Numbered from the stretch's first letter, positions 12,251-24,248 are shown. The stretch is DNA of 60,000 bases from Polytrichum commune (GCA_950295325.1 OX485806.1:49101169-49161168); one strand, 5' to 3'. Notes: generated from the letters alone by a model not told the origin. A program made the numbers and translations.

Positions 12251-12359
12251 CAAAGCACAAGACAAAGGCGCCCATATGGAAGATGTGACAAGGATTTCGT
12301 GTCAAAGTGAAGCGGGTGATCCACCTTCATGACAAAAGGTAAACAAAGAACAAAATTAC

Positions 12360-13960
12360 AAAAAAAAAACGAATTCACATTACGCAACACAAAGCACATT
12401 AGAGGAGCGTTTGCAATTGGATCATGGATTCAAGAGCCAAGAAACACATGACTTCGCATAGGACAACATTTGACACCTCCAAAGCCAACGAAATGGGGTC
12501 CAATGTTGTTGGAGTTCAAATGAAAGGCAAAATGAATAAAATTTGCATCACGGATTTGCTTCATGTGCCTAAATTGCAAACCAATTTGCTCTCGGTGAGC
12601 AAGTTTTTGTCGAACACGTTATAGGTGCAAATTCACATAAACAAATACATTTTGGGAGGTGCAAACGGCAATATGGTTGCAATAGCTCGACCCGAAGGGA
12701 ATTTGTACTCAATGGCCTTCATGGAGGTATGTAGATTGGATGCGGCCAACTTCATGCGGTCACGTGAGGGAGGCTGTCCGGAGGAGCTTTGGCACCGCCA
12801 ACTTGGACATTTGAATGCAAGGAGCGTTTATGTACTCCAAAGCATGATAAGAGGCATGAACCTAGGTAAACCTCTCGTCCTTCTCTACATTGGTTTGTGA
12901 TTCATGTATGGAGGGTAAGCAATATGCAGTTAGATTGTTTGATGATCCGAAGAGGCAAGCAACAAAACTCTTGGAGATTGTACATTCAAGTGTCTGTGGC
13001 CCCATAAAGAACATGTCCCATAAAGAACATGTCCATGGAAAGGGCAAGGTATTTTGTTACTTTTGTGAATGATTTATCAAGGAAAATGTGGGTTGATAAG
13101 ATGAAATCCAAAGGAAAATGGTTTGAGAGGTTTAAAAAAGTTCCAAGCATTTGCAGAAATGCAATCAATGCATGAAATCAAGGATTCTTGGTGGGTAAGC
13201 AAAGGGGACTCCATTTTGGAATATTTTGAAGCATTTTTTATAACACATGATATTGAGAGCACGCCTTAAAACATAGGACTAGTGGAGTGTGCAAATTGAA
13301 CCATTTTTACAATGAAAGCATACGCTTGAAGCTTAAAAACTCGAGAAATTGCTTTGGGCGGAGGCAGTGGCAAATGTGGCTTATACACTAAACCAATGTA
13401 CAACAAAGGCCCAACGCTTTGTTATACTTGAAGAAACATAGAGCGAAAGAAGATTTGCATTGCACACATGCGTGTGTTCACAAACATTGTTTGTGCAATG
13501 GTTCCGGATGAGAAGATGGGCAAACTCGATGTGAAAAGAATCAAATGTGTGTTTCTTGGATATTGCAAAGGTATGAAGGCGTATAGGATGATGTGTTTAG
13601 AAACAAATAAAATCATGAAAAATAAAGATGTTGTGTTTATGGAAAATAGGGAGAGCATTAAAAACGATTTGAAGATGCATCTAAGTGGGAGAAATGAAGG
13701 CCTTACGTTGGTGGTGGTGGAAAATTCTTTCAAATTGCATTTGTTTGATGGCGGTAGATAATCCATGGATGGCAACGAGCAAATGGGAGGTAATGGAGTT
13801 GCAATTGAAAATGCATGTGAAGGACTGGCAAATGACGATGTTATTATTGAGGAATTCGGCGAGGAGCGGTGATATCCCACAAGGGGGAGCAATGACTACT
13901 TGGGAAATGGTGGAAAAACCACATTTTGCCTCAATACGGTGAGGAATGGGCCAATGTTGC
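12360..13960 (+). pseudogene. Copia protease-integrase remnants
   Basis: Frames in order: a protease with the active site decayed to MDSRAKKHMT (normally DSGAS), then a gag-pre-integrase segment EELWHRQLGHLNARSVYVL with CDSCMEGKQ, then broken integrase, then the segment CVFLGYCKGMKAYRMMCLE and KDVVFMEN that precedes reverse transcriptase in Copia polyproteins. Stops and frameshifts are frequent. No reverse transcriptase follows; about 160 bp later comes the purine tract and LTR, so the element has an internal deletion. Confidence 0.85.
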
Positions 13961-14109
13961 AATGTTTGGAGCTATTTTGAGTTAGAGTGAAACAATTAGA
14001 AATAATATGTGGAAAAACAATTAGAATCTTATGGGCAATGTTAGAACCTCACTATATAGGGTTGAAAAACTAAGAAACTCAATAGTATTACAAGTCTTTG
14101 ATTATTTGC

Positions 14110-14438
14110 AAAGTGGGAGTGTTGAAAGTGGAGCATTAAATTGCTCATAGTCATAAAAATGTAATACCAAAATGTGTAGAAAATAGAATATTAGATTGCT
14201 CGCAGTAGAAATGTAATGGAAAAAACTTGAGAAATTGTAAGGTTATAATAAGGTCACAACTATTGTCCGAGAGGGATACAAATTATCCCATATTATTCGT
14301 ATGAACCCAAAAAAAATAAAAAATAAAAGACAAAGCAAGGACAACATGAGACCATCTCACTCCAAGCATTGTTCATATACCTTTGTGTATGTATATATGT
14401 TTGTACAATCTCGTCTTTAGTCCTATTGACTTCCAACA
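14110..14438 (+). repeat. Copia 3' LTR and polypurine tract
   Basis: AAAGTGGGAG (14,110-14,119) immediately precedes TGTTGAAAGTGG, the LTR start; the LTR ends TTGACTTCCAACA at 14,438 (319 bp). TG...CA termini and the adjacent purine tract are as expected for the 3' end of a Copia element. Confidence 0.8.
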
Positions 14439-15489
14439 CGAAAGAATTTTTGATTATTCATAGGTGATGATATTTGCTTTAAAATGTGCTATGACATGAA
14501 TCTAGGAAGGGTCCATCATGGGGATTGAAATTGTGAGACCAATTATGTTCTAGTATTACTAGTATTGTATGTGACAATGTTTGGATCATTTTTTGCTGCA
14601 AGGCATGACCCTAACATTTGTGTGGGAAAGTTGTTTCGTTTGATCCAAATACTATGGAATGAATTGCTTGGAATCATGCATAAAATTCCTACAATTAGGG
14701 TAGGCTAGCATGGAAGATACCCATGACCACCTCCAATGAAGCTCCATGATGATGATTATTCTTCCCAAGAAAGGGGGGTTCCATGATGTAATCAACAAGT
14801 AACTGCTTACTCCCAGCCATAAAAATTGTTGATTTATGCGCAGTTTGAGTTTTGGATGCCTCGTTAGCAATACCATATTCATTTATTCATGTCTAATGTT
14901 TCATGACACATTGTAGTGAACATCGGGTGATTGTGCAGACCTAGATGAATACAAGCATGGTGTGAGCAAGAATCATCAACCACCCTTGAATGCGTCCTAG
15001 TCCAAGTGGAGAATCCTCCTTCACATGACCTAGGTTATCATTCACATATGTGCCTTTGTTGGCTCTGTCTGTAGGATAGAGACTATGCATCAACTTCTCT
15101 GTTTCAAAAGCAAATTTCCTAACCACTTTGCGTTCACACTTGGACGTTACTTGTTCCTGTTATTTTTGGTTCATTTTATTTAATGTGGAGGTTAACTATA
15201 GTTATATATATCTATTTAACTATAGTTTCTCCCTAAAATGTACTAAAAAAATCTAGTTAACTATAGTTATTTTGGCAGTTGTTAATTATTTATTTGAAAA
15301 TTTTCGGGTGATAAATAAGTAGCTTCAGTCCTTGACCCACATTTGAGAAGAATGTGCACAAAATCCAAGAAAGATTTGGTTATAGGTATAGTAAATAGCC
15401 ATGAACTAGCATGAGCAAAATGGACAACTATAATTGTAATCTTTCATAATAAAGGACAGAGCCTCACAGTTCCACCGTTTTCTTGTTCC
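14439..15489. other. Intergenic DNA
   Basis: No supported gene. Repeated TTAACTATAGTT phrases occur at 15,190-15,275. Short frames at 14,652-14,882 and 14,941-15,126 have no recognisable content. Confidence 0.45.
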
Positions 15490-16938
15490 AATTAATAGTG
15501 AGCGAAGTGATGTGTATAACACTCTTTTATTAAATTATGCAAGCATTTACAAATGCTTGATTACAATGCAATGTCAATGCCCCATTGAACCAATTGGGTT
15601 CCCCCCAACCTTAGTCTAATTGCCCTACCTTTCTAACCTACGTGAGTGGCGACCTACCCCCCGTGAGGCCACAATGGCAAAATTCCAAGCCTCACCACTA
15701 CCCTCCAAAGAGTCAAGTCATTTGGGAGAGATCAGGCCTGATGCAGCCCCGGCTCACTGTCAACCCCGGGTTGCAGTCCATTCTTGCCTCGAAATTGGGT
15801 TGTGAAGGACAACTTGGGTGCACTCAATATACGCACGTTGATCGATCACTCAATGCAAACGAGAGCTCGTAATGAGAAGGCTTCGTAGGACCATCAAGCT
15901 GCTGCAAGCTTGAGCTCCCACTCCGAGAATCACCTGACTGCAGTCCCCACTCCAGATTATTAGTTGTGTGGACGTTGGAGTAGTCACCAGCTTACTGCTC
16001 CTGAATCCTGGCCGCATAAGTTGTCCACAGCTGGAAAGTGGCCAGTGACCTGACCATCTTCATCACTTAGGGGAACGAATTCTTTGCTGCCTTGGTGTAG
16101 CTGCTCCACCCCACATCTGATTCTTGAGTGCTTAGTGGCGCTTGACAACAAGTGCTTCCCGATTGGCGCCTCCTTAATGCACCTCGGCTTGAAATGAGGT
16201 TCACCGTTAGTATTGGGATTCATACATTCAATTTTGCTGCTGCAACTATACGTATTCGTAAGCTACAGATGTGCACATGAGACAGGAAGTGCAACCTCAA
16301 AATTACATCAGCATCGAAAGCCTATAAATTTGCACCCTGCTGGTGTGCCGAAACCCCAAACCCCGCTCTGCTCAGTTGAGCACTTTTCGAGGCACGTAGC
16401 AGCCTTCGCTCCAGTCCTCCGTAAGTGAGAATCTAGCACCCTCCGCTCAGCAACAACTCTTCTTCAGCTCACAAGGGAACTCAACTCTCACTCCTAACAA
16501 CCACACCCAAAAGTAAGATCAAACCTCGCGCTTGTCACCAAGCTCAATATCTTGTTCACAGCACCTTCCATTTCGATGCCAACTCCAATGTTCTCAGCAT
16601 CCTTACCAGCGTCATTGTATGTGGTTAGCAGAATCATTCCTCCTTCCCCCTTCAACATAGCAGCCCTTGCGACTGAAGCTCACATCAATTGGTCAAGATC
16701 CCTCAGGCAGATCGGAGCATTGCGGTATGGCCGACACTTCGTTCGCCCTGATCGCTACGTGTTGAGTCTGTGGATCGGAGCTCCTCGTCTTCCGCTCCTA
16801 GCACACACCCCTGCTTCCAGCAGAGCCACATCCCCCCCTAACCTCTAAGACCATGACAACGCCACCTTTGCTTCCGCTTCCCGTTGAAGCAGAGCTTCCG
16901 CCTCCTACCCGAGTCTCTCCTCTTCACATGCATACTGA
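15490..16938 (+). repeat. LTR-like sequence, left half (split by Harbinger)
   Basis: A hairpin AAGCATTTACAAATGCTT at 15,541-15,558 matches the hairpin near the start of the TGTGAG...CTCACA LTR family, and a GC-rich section follows, as in the solo LTR at 10,567. The matching 3' end, with TTTTTCGGGCTCACA, lies at 20,339-20,626 on the other side of a 3.4-kb Harbinger insert. The 5' terminus is not recognisable, so this copy is truncated or diverged. Confidence 0.5.
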
Positions 16939-17119
16939 GGGCCACTTCACACACAAGGCTGAAGGCCCATGACCACGGCAAAGGAAGAGCTCTCATTGGT
17001 CGAAAAGGCGGGGACCGTCCAAGTCTCACACTAGGAGGTGGAGGCCTAAAGGACCAAAGAAAAGTTCGTGGATGAAAAGTCTACATGGAGTCCTACATGG
17101 GAGGCAGTGGATAAGGGGC

Positions 17120-17190
17120 CATGGTCTGCCGGAATTTGTGTCAGGCCCACCTCCAAGAGGTAGGCCTGACGCAAATTCCAGGAGACCATG
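17120..17190. repeat. 28-bp-stem hairpin
   Basis: Arms 17,120-17,147 and 17,163-17,190 are inverted copies with three mismatches around a 15-nt loop. It lies in the left noncoding part of the Harbinger element. Confidence 0.7.
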
Positions 17191-17416
17191 ACAGTGAAAC
17201 AGCTGTAAATGGTTGTCAGTATTATTTTAATATTTTTTTCCAACAATAACTTTTCCAGAACATAGTTGATAAAATGAGGCATATGGCCGTTTCTCCTACA
17301 TGCCCAGAAGTTGAAGTGGTTAGAGTTTGTTGTATGTGCGATTGAAGTAGACAATTTCTTGAGCGAAATTTTTTTGGCAATTTTTTTTTTCTTCAATGGC
17401 ATGATTTTCGCAAGAT

Positions 17417-18660
17417 GTGAGTGGATCCGAAACCCAACAATGGAGCCAAAATTCTCCTTGGATGTCGTGGAGTCAACCACAATTCGGATTGCACGGACCC
17501 TTATTAGGAAGTAGAAATTTCAACAATTTTCAATTGTTTGTTGATGAAGATGTAGAGTTGATTGATACACAAATGCAACAAAATGTAAAGAGCAGTACAG
17601 ATGTGAGCATTAGAGGAGAAGCAGAAGATATTTCTAGGAAAAATGATGATATTGGCAAGAAGAAGAGAGGTAGGGCAGTAGCTACAAAATCAAAAGGAGC
17701 CTAAAAAAAGAAGCAAAAGTGGATGAAGTGGATTTGGGAGATTCGGAAGGTGAGGCAGAGACTCCAATTAAATGGCGAGATTATGAGATTGAAACTCTCA
17801 TAGCCATTCGCGGTGAGATGGAAGAGGAATTCACCAAATCTGTAAGAAATCAAGGTATGTATTTATATACTAGATTGATTGTTGTTAATTTCAAAAGCAT
17901 AAATTGAACGAAAGTATAAAAATTGAGATTTAGATTGGGCCAATTGGACTTTTTTAAAGGGCTTGACCTTTGCCGCCTGTCCCAGGCCCCCTTTACCCCC
18001 ATTGAGGACTTAGAAGAATCAATGGCGACGGGTTCCGAACCCGGGACCTCCTCACTATGGGTAAAGTCCTTAGTGGGTGGTATAGACGTACTTGTACATC
18101 TCTTCTAGTTGATAGAGTTTCTAGTATATTGTATTTATTCTCATTACCTTGTATTCTACTGTATCTTATTATACTGACTTCTATTGTTGATGTAATATGG
18201 AACATGAATGAATGCTTGGATTAAACTGCATGCTCGTATGGTATCCACTCTGCATAATTTTGGAAAAACATGGTTAGTATGTAAGAAGAAATATAAGGTC
18301 TTGCTTATAGAATACAAAAATGATAAACGCTCTAATGAAATTTCAGGACATGATAGACGAGAGTATCAGTACTATGAGCAGATGGACATGTGTAATGGAC
18401 AGCGTGCAAGTGTGGTCAATCAGATGCCAGCAAGTGCTTAAGAGGATGGTGATCATCACAGTATGTAGACCACACAACAGAATTCACCGGCAAGCGCTAC
18501 AAAGGATAAAAAGAAAAAAATTCAAGACAAAATAGAAGGGTTTCTAGAACAGATAGTTAGTAATTCTTTAAATTTGATTGCATTTTTTCAGGCAACAACA
18601 GATTTACTGAAAAATATGGATGTTCATATGACAACTTTAGTACAGAAGTTATAGTTAGAG
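17417..18660 (+). pseudogene. Harbinger trihelix/Myb-SANT-like ORF, broken
   Basis: An N-terminal part (17,417-17,704) ends in a basic patch KKKRGRAVATKSKG and is followed, after a frameshift, by TPIKWRDYEIETLIAIRGEM, the first helix of a trihelix/Myb DNA-binding domain. A GT donor follows at 17,855. The continuation HNFGKTWLVCKKKYKVLLIE lies at about 18,225-18,310, so an intron of roughly 360 bp is likely; it contains a SINE-like repeat. In PIF/Harbinger elements this protein binds DNA and assists the transposase. The frameshift makes it a pseudogene. Confidence 0.65.
17950..18110 (-). repeat. SINE-like repeat in the trihelix ORF intron
   Basis: On the minus strand GGTCCCGGGTTCGGAACCCG contains a B-box-like GGTTCGGAACC (18,031-18,041). 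No convincing A-box was found. Weakly supported. Confidence 0.3.
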
Positions 18661-20058
18661 GCTTATATCAGAATATGTATTCGTATCCTGGAATTCCATA
18701 TTAGAATTTTTTTGAAGTTTGATTTGCCATAAAGATTTAGCTATTGCTATATGCATATTTATAGCTTCTATCAATAAATCTTTGTCTTTTTCATTTTCTT
18801 TTATGAAGAAAATTTCAGTATCTCTATCAACTATTTCTGCCCTTCTTGTATCATTTTCTGTAATACTAATATTTCTGACCTCACCTATAGCTGCTAGTTC
18901 AACCCTCATTTCTTGTCCTTCTCTCAATGATCTATTCTCTATACGTCTACTCAATTATTTTTCAGCTTCTTCTATCAATTCTATATCAAATTTATCTTTT
19001 CCAATAGTACACATATTGTGTAGTACAATACATGTAGCCACCACATCAGCTATATGCTGTAATGATATATCAGATCTTCTCATAATGATTCTCCATCTTC
19101 CTTTCAAAATTCCGAAAGCATGTTCTACACACATGCGGGTGGAACTTTGAATAAAATTCTAATTTGCTTTGTAACCTTCTAATCCTTCTACACACCCTTT
19201 GAATGGACTGTAAATCCACGGTCACACTGGATATGCGCAATTTCCAATCAGCTTGTAACGTAAGAATTTACCTTTAATGCAATCTCTTCTAACTTTTGTC
19301 AATTGAAACAATGTCCAATCATGCATACTTCCTGCCCATCCAAATTCGTAATCCCAAAATACACATTTTGTATCTCCTATACCTTGCAATAAAGTCGAAT
19401 GAAACGATTTTCTGCAATAGTAATCATCTCCCCCAATTACAGGTGCAAGAATTGGAATGTGAGATCCATCGATTGTTCCTATAATGTGAGAAATTCCATG
19501 AAGAACCTCAAATTCCTGTGCTAGAACCCTAAACCGAGCTGGACTTGGAAATTGCACAAAACTCCCTTGCAAATGAACTCTAACCAATCTACAAAAATTT
19601 CGAACTATTTCTAAAATTGTACTTTCAGCCACCCCATATACCTCTCCTACGGTACACAAGGTATTTCCGGTCCCAAGCCTTTGTAATGACATTGCAATTC
19701 TACTCTCAATTGAAATTGTTTCTCTCATTTGTATATTCTTCCTCTGCAAATACGGACCTAACCTCTCACAAAGAAACTTGAATGTATTGTGACATATACG
19801 AGTTCTTTGTTTAAACATTTTTTTCGCGAATGAACCCAATAGCAACCTATCCGTAAACCCTACATTTCTCTCAAATGCCCACACACTACGATCGCTCATC
19901 TTCATACCCTCAAAGCAAATGCTCAAAATCAAGGCATTTTCCCATTCTCAATTGAGTGCCAATGCTTGCATATCAAGCACATGTTGCACAATCATGTGCA
20001 AACACCAATATAAAGCTAATGCAACAAGAATCCTTCTTCTTCTCTCAATGTGATCCAT
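18655..20058 (-). pseudogene. PIF/Harbinger DDE transposase, broken
   Basis: Read from an ATG at 20,058 the frame starts MDHIERRRRI, meets a stop near 19,949, then stays open for over 230 residues. Motifs: first catalytic aspartate in IIGTIDGSHIPILAP; the conserved WAGSMHDWTLF block; the second catalytic aspartate replaced in IGNCAYPV; the glutamate in STRMCVEHAFGILKGRWRII near 19,100. A stop follows the AYPV motif and others precede the glutamate block. This is the DDE_Tnp_4 type nuclease of PIF/Harbinger. The D-to-N change and stops show it is inactive. Confidence 0.8.
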
Positions 20059-20338
20059 CGTGCTCTCTTTCCTTCCTCACCGATGTAAAACTCGAAAAAG
20101 AGAGTGAGAAAAAAGAGAATGAATATATGTAACTAGTGAGGTAGGGTTGCCCCTCTTTTCTCACTAATAAAATATGCAACGGTCCCTCAACATGGTCCAT
20201 TCTCACTTCACACTATGTTTGAGGACCCGACCCCACACAACGTGGGTAGCCCATCACCCTTGGTACGGCCTTTGGATGATAGTCAAGGGTCCTCACCATT
20301 CCATGGTCATGGCCCTTGGTTCGTGTGTGAAGTGGCCC

Positions 20339-20626
20339 TCAGCTCTCTCTCCCCTAGCCCCCAAGACCCCTCCAACTTTTTTTTTTCTCGCACTGCTCGG
20401 CATCTTCAGGTTGCCCAAAAAAAAAACCGGGTTTGGCCTTTCTCATTGGCCTTTTCTCCCTTTTTAGACTCCACCTTCCTGCACATGGTAATTGCACTTA
20501 TCATTTTATTTATTTTATCTTTTCCTCTCTTTCTAAGGGTGAGGTTCACCTCTTTTGCTTGCCTTTTTACTTCCCAACACTTGCATTAGGGTTAATTAAC
20601 ATGTGAGTACATTTTTCGGGCTCACA
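20339..20626 (+). repeat. LTR-like sequence, right half
   Basis: Ends ACATTTTTCGGGCTCACA, matching the 3' end of the 10,567-12,250 LTR. It directly follows the Harbinger right end, so the transposon probably inserted into this LTR. Confidence 0.55.
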
Positions 20627-20639
20627 CATGGGACATATC

Positions 20640-21220
20640 CAAAGATGAAAAATGAATGTATATAATCCTTGCATGACAAACATTGAGATGGGTGGAGAGT
20701 CACAACAGACCTTGTATAGAATCCTATACCTTTTTGGTGGCCCTTTTTCCACAATAAATGCCATTGGTGTAATGCCAACCCACTCAATGTTGTTGCAAGC
20801 TTTGCGATTTTGCAATGGGATACTCACAAGAAATTTAGGGCATCAAAGATGGCCAAAGCATGTGGATAGCTTAAAAATCAAACCGAATTCATTTTGGATG
20901 ATTGTTGCTTTGATTATGCACCAAACATGTCCGTCATAAATCTTGTCCATGCCATCCATTGCCCTACCATAAGGGTCAAGAATTCCTCGATCTATAGGTG
21001 GCAAAACATAATGACACCACCACCAAATAAAAGAAAATACTTGATATCCTCAATGACAACATTATCAAAGTCTATATTACGTAAATTATACCAAGATCTT
21101 CTATGGCACTTGGTGATTTTGAGTGTATTAAGCATATAGAGAATTGTTGAGGTCAAAGCATGATGAAATGAAGGTTTTTTGGAGGATGTGTCATTGTATG
21201 CAACATTCATATACACTAGC
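20640..21220 (-). pseudogene. Unidentified TE-like coding remnant
   Basis: The minus strand carries a mostly continuous coding-like stretch including FGLIFKLSTCFGHL, then IPLQNRKACNNIEWVGITPM and KVCCDSP, with one stop in the middle. The cysteine/histidine spacing suggests a zinc-binding module, but I cannot name a family with confidence. It is probably part of a transposon because it sits among them and is broken. Confidence 0.3.
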
Positions 21221-21893
21221 TTAAAAGAAAGTGTTCATCGGAAAGAGAACATTTTGTAAAAGATGCAAAAACAAACAACAGAAGAAACCTAAATTAGGAT
21301 ATGGAATGGGTAGCTAGGTCCACCACGTGGGTGCCTTCATTTTGGAATTGCTAAGGAGCATGACATCTTCACAAAGTTGACTCAATCTAAACTCCACGCA
21401 ATTAATTGTTTTGAAGTATTGTTGTGATGGATTTGTTTGTCAGCAACATAATATACAAATCATGTAAATCTTAGACAAACCTATGAGTTTGTAAGAACCT
21501 CCACACAATGTCCAAATGAACACATTTTCTCATGAATTTTCAACCAATATTGTTTCCAACAACACTCTAATATCATGGAACAATTATTGTTCTACATCCA
21601 TGATGCCCAGTCGAAAGCCAAATTATAGATTGAGCAAGCCCTCCTAGACCATAACCACACCATTTGGATCCAATGTGAAGGGATGTCATTGACAAAGACA
21701 AAAACCGTAATATGCACTCAAAGAATGATATACAAAAAATAGGAAACACGTATAGATACAAAGAAAAAGAAAAACATGGAATTTTAAATTTGTTGGGTAT
21801 ATTTAGAATGCGCACTACTAGTGTCAGTGATAAATAATGCCAAATTAAACCTAATGAATTGTATGAATAAGCAAGGCCACTAGAATCATTGAC
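21221..21893. other. Intergenic DNA before Copia copy 2
   Basis: The phrase TTGTTTCCAACA followed by ACTCTAATATCATGG at about 21,549-21,575 could be a decayed LTR end with primer-binding site, but orientation is ambiguous. A minus-strand frame at 21,573-22,013 mostly overlaps gag and is not considered real. Confidence 0.35.
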
Positions 21894-22469
21894 ATGTTCA
21901 ATGGAGGGAAGTTCAACCTTTGGGAGTTCAGAATCAAGATGTTGTTGGCATCCATGGATCTTTGGGATATTGTGGACGGAACTGAAGAACCTCCACTTTC
22001 TAACGCCGATCAAGTGTTAAAAGAATACCAAAGGTGCGTCAAGATGGCCATGTCTATCATTGGCCTCAACTTGGCGGACAACCAATTTGCGCACATCAAG
22101 ATTTGTAAAGGATCCGCGGAGGTGTGGAAGATCTTTTGCAACATTCATGAGACGAAGAGTTTGTCCAACATCCACTTCATTCGCCGCAAATTCTTCACAT
22201 GCAAGATGCAAGAGGGCAACAATTTGTTGGACCATGTCACCAAAATCAAGGTGCTCGCAGATTAATTCGTTTGTTTGGAGGTACCCGTGAAAGACGAAGA
22301 CATTGTTATGACCTTGTTTGAAAGCTTATCGGTGTCGTTCGAGTACTTGATTACCGCCATGGAGAAGATGCCGATGAAGAGACTTACAATGAATTATATG
22401 ACAGTGCGTTTGATACACGAGATGTCAAAGTGCAAGGACGAAGAATCCAATGTGAGAATACTGCCATGA
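21894..22469 (+). pseudogene. Copia gag, copy 2
   Basis: UBN2-type gag. The N-terminal part (MFNGGKFNLWEFRIKMLLAS through ETKSLSNIHFIRRKFF) is open to a stop at about 22,263 in LAD*FVCLEVPV; the frame then continues to 22,469 with EDIVMTLFESLSVSFEYLIT and LIHEMSKCKD. One stop codon divides it. The downstream nucleocapsid zinc knuckle is only weakly visible (FYCSK near 22,525). Confidence 0.8.
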
Positions 22470-22553
22470 TGTTGCGACAAAGTAAAGGTCGCAACTCATT
22501 TCCGCACCAAGATGCAAAATCGTCTTTCTATTGTAGCAAAATAAAAGACATGT

Positions 22554-23580
22554 TTGTTACAAAGCAAAGAAGAAAGAGCGAGATTAAGCAAAAATATGAA
22601 GGATAATGATGACAACGCATTTGTAATGCATAATGAAACACATTCTAAACCGGTGTGCAAGTGGATAATAGATTCGGGAGCCTCCAAGCACATAACTTTA
22701 CATAGGGCTGCATTTGACACATATGAGGTAATTACTCCACGCAATGTGCATTTGGATGATAATAATGTTGTCCAAGCTATCGGAAATAGATCGATTGTCG
22801 TGGAAGCAATCTTGGAAGGCAAAATCAACCAAATTTGTATTAAAAATTTGTTTCACGTGTTCAAATTGCATGTCAATTTTCTCTCAGTGAGCAAATTTGT
22901 GTCAAATGGTTTAAAGGCCTAATTCAACCTAATCGTATGCATTGTCAAATTTTACGATGGTGAAGCCATTGCAATTACATCATGCGAACGTTGTTTGTAT
23001 GAAATCAATTTTGTAAAGATACACTAAACAAAAGTGACCAATTTGTTGTAATCTCCTATGGGAGATGGCGGGTTTGAGCTTTAGCACCGCTGCCTTAGTC
23101 ATATGAACGTGAAGGGTGTTCATACCTTCTATAATATGGTAAGTGTTATGAACATTGGCAAATTTTCTTGTCTCACATTGTCGTTGCTTTGTGAAATATG
23201 CATCAAAGGCAAATAACATAAGACTACATTCGTGGACAATGCAAGGTATTTTATAACCTTCATTGATGATTTTTCAAGGAAGATGTGGTTGTATGTGTTG
23301 AAATCCAAAAAAATTTGCTTTAAGAAATTCAAGACATTCATAGCGACGCAATTGGAGCATAAAATCAAAACGTTTCAATCGGATAATTGCAAGAAGTTTG
23401 TTTCTAAGGCATTCAATCATTTTTTAAAGTATCATGATTTAGAGAAGCAAATATCTACCCCATATACGCCTCACCAAAATGGAATGGCGGAGCTTATAAA
23501 TTATACCATCGTGGAAATGACAAGGAATATGCTTCATGCTCAAAACCTTAACGAATTGTTTTAGGTGGAAGTAGTGATTA
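22554..23580 (+). pseudogene. Copia protease and integrase, copy 2
   Basis: The protease active site is intact in CKWIIDSGASKHITLHRAAF (about 22,660), unlike copy 1. Downstream are the pre-integrase histidine/cysteine region and an integrase core: ITFIDDFSRKMWLYVLKSKK (first Asp), TFQSDNCKKF (second Asp) and TPHQNGMAELINYTIVEMTR (Glu). The spacing fits a Copia DDE integrase. Stops between protease and integrase and at about 23,565 break the polyprotein. The frame is otherwise well kept, suggesting a younger copy than the one at 7216. Confidence 0.8.
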
Positions 23581-24248
23581 ATGCGGTTTATACACAAAAT
23601 TTTGTCCAATAAGGGCATTGGATTCCATTACGCCCGAGGAAGCATAGAGCAGAAGGAGAGTTTGCATTGCACACATGTGTATGTATGGTGCCGGATGAAC
23701 AAAGAGATTAGCTTAATCAAAAGGTGTAAAATATTTGTTTTTGGGTTATTTTGAGGGGACTAAGGCCTATAGGCTAATGTGTTTATAAATTATATAAATT
23801 ATAAAAATAGAGATGTGGTATTCATGGAGGATGGCACGAGCATTGGGAACACTTTGGAGATGCGTCCAAATGGGAGGAATGAAGGCCCTACAACAGTTGT
23901 TGTGAACGAATCCTCCAAATCATCTTCATATGATGATGGTGAGGAATGCAGGAGCCAAAAAAATATCATTTGGTTGCAAATGAGGAGGCAATCAAAATGC
24001 CCGCGGAGAACAACAACCGCGTTCAGAGATTTGGCAAGGATGGAAGAATCCTTAGAGGGAGCGGCTTCCGACCAGAGAGTGGTAGAAGAATCACATTCTA
24101 CCCCAACACGGTGAATAACAGGCCAATGTGATATTTTTGGATGATCTTTTAAATTTGTGCAAAGCGTTGAGATCCGAAGTTGCGAGCAAGTGGGAGGCCG
24201 CAATGCAAAAGAAGTATGATTCGCTTATTGACACAATAGTCGTAGGAC

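Larger units (their letters stand above)
7216..14438 (+). mobile_element. Decayed Copia retrotransposon with nested insertions
   Basis: The left LTR (7216-7528) and right LTR (14120-14438) share the same start (TGTTGAAAGTGGAGCATTA) and the same last 90 bp. Between them lie gag pieces and protease-integrase pieces in the correct order. The gag aligns with the second Copia copy at 21,894 if three insertions are removed: 9045-9454, about 9664-10,460, and 10,567-12,250. Reverse transcriptase and RNase H are missing. A purine tract AAAGTGGGAG precedes the right LTR. The 5-bp flanks (CTTTT and CGAAA) do not match. Confidence 0.8.
16939..20338. mobile_element. PIF/Harbinger element, 3.4 kb, degenerate
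   Basis: The left end and the reverse complement of the right end both start GGGCCACTTCACACAC and continue with a shared CCATGACCAYGG block, giving inverted repeats of about 44 bp. The flanking 3-bp sequences are TGA and TCA, possibly mutated TWA target duplications. Inside are the two ORFs typical of the superfamily: a plus-strand Myb/SANT-trihelix ORF and a minus-strand DDE transposase, both broken. Layout parallels the larger element at 28,135. Confidence 0.75.

Noticed and set aside
13422-13892. 156-codon open frame on the minus strand
   Set aside because: Antisense to the Copia integrase-linker region, whose plus-strand translation is clearly homologous to Copia.
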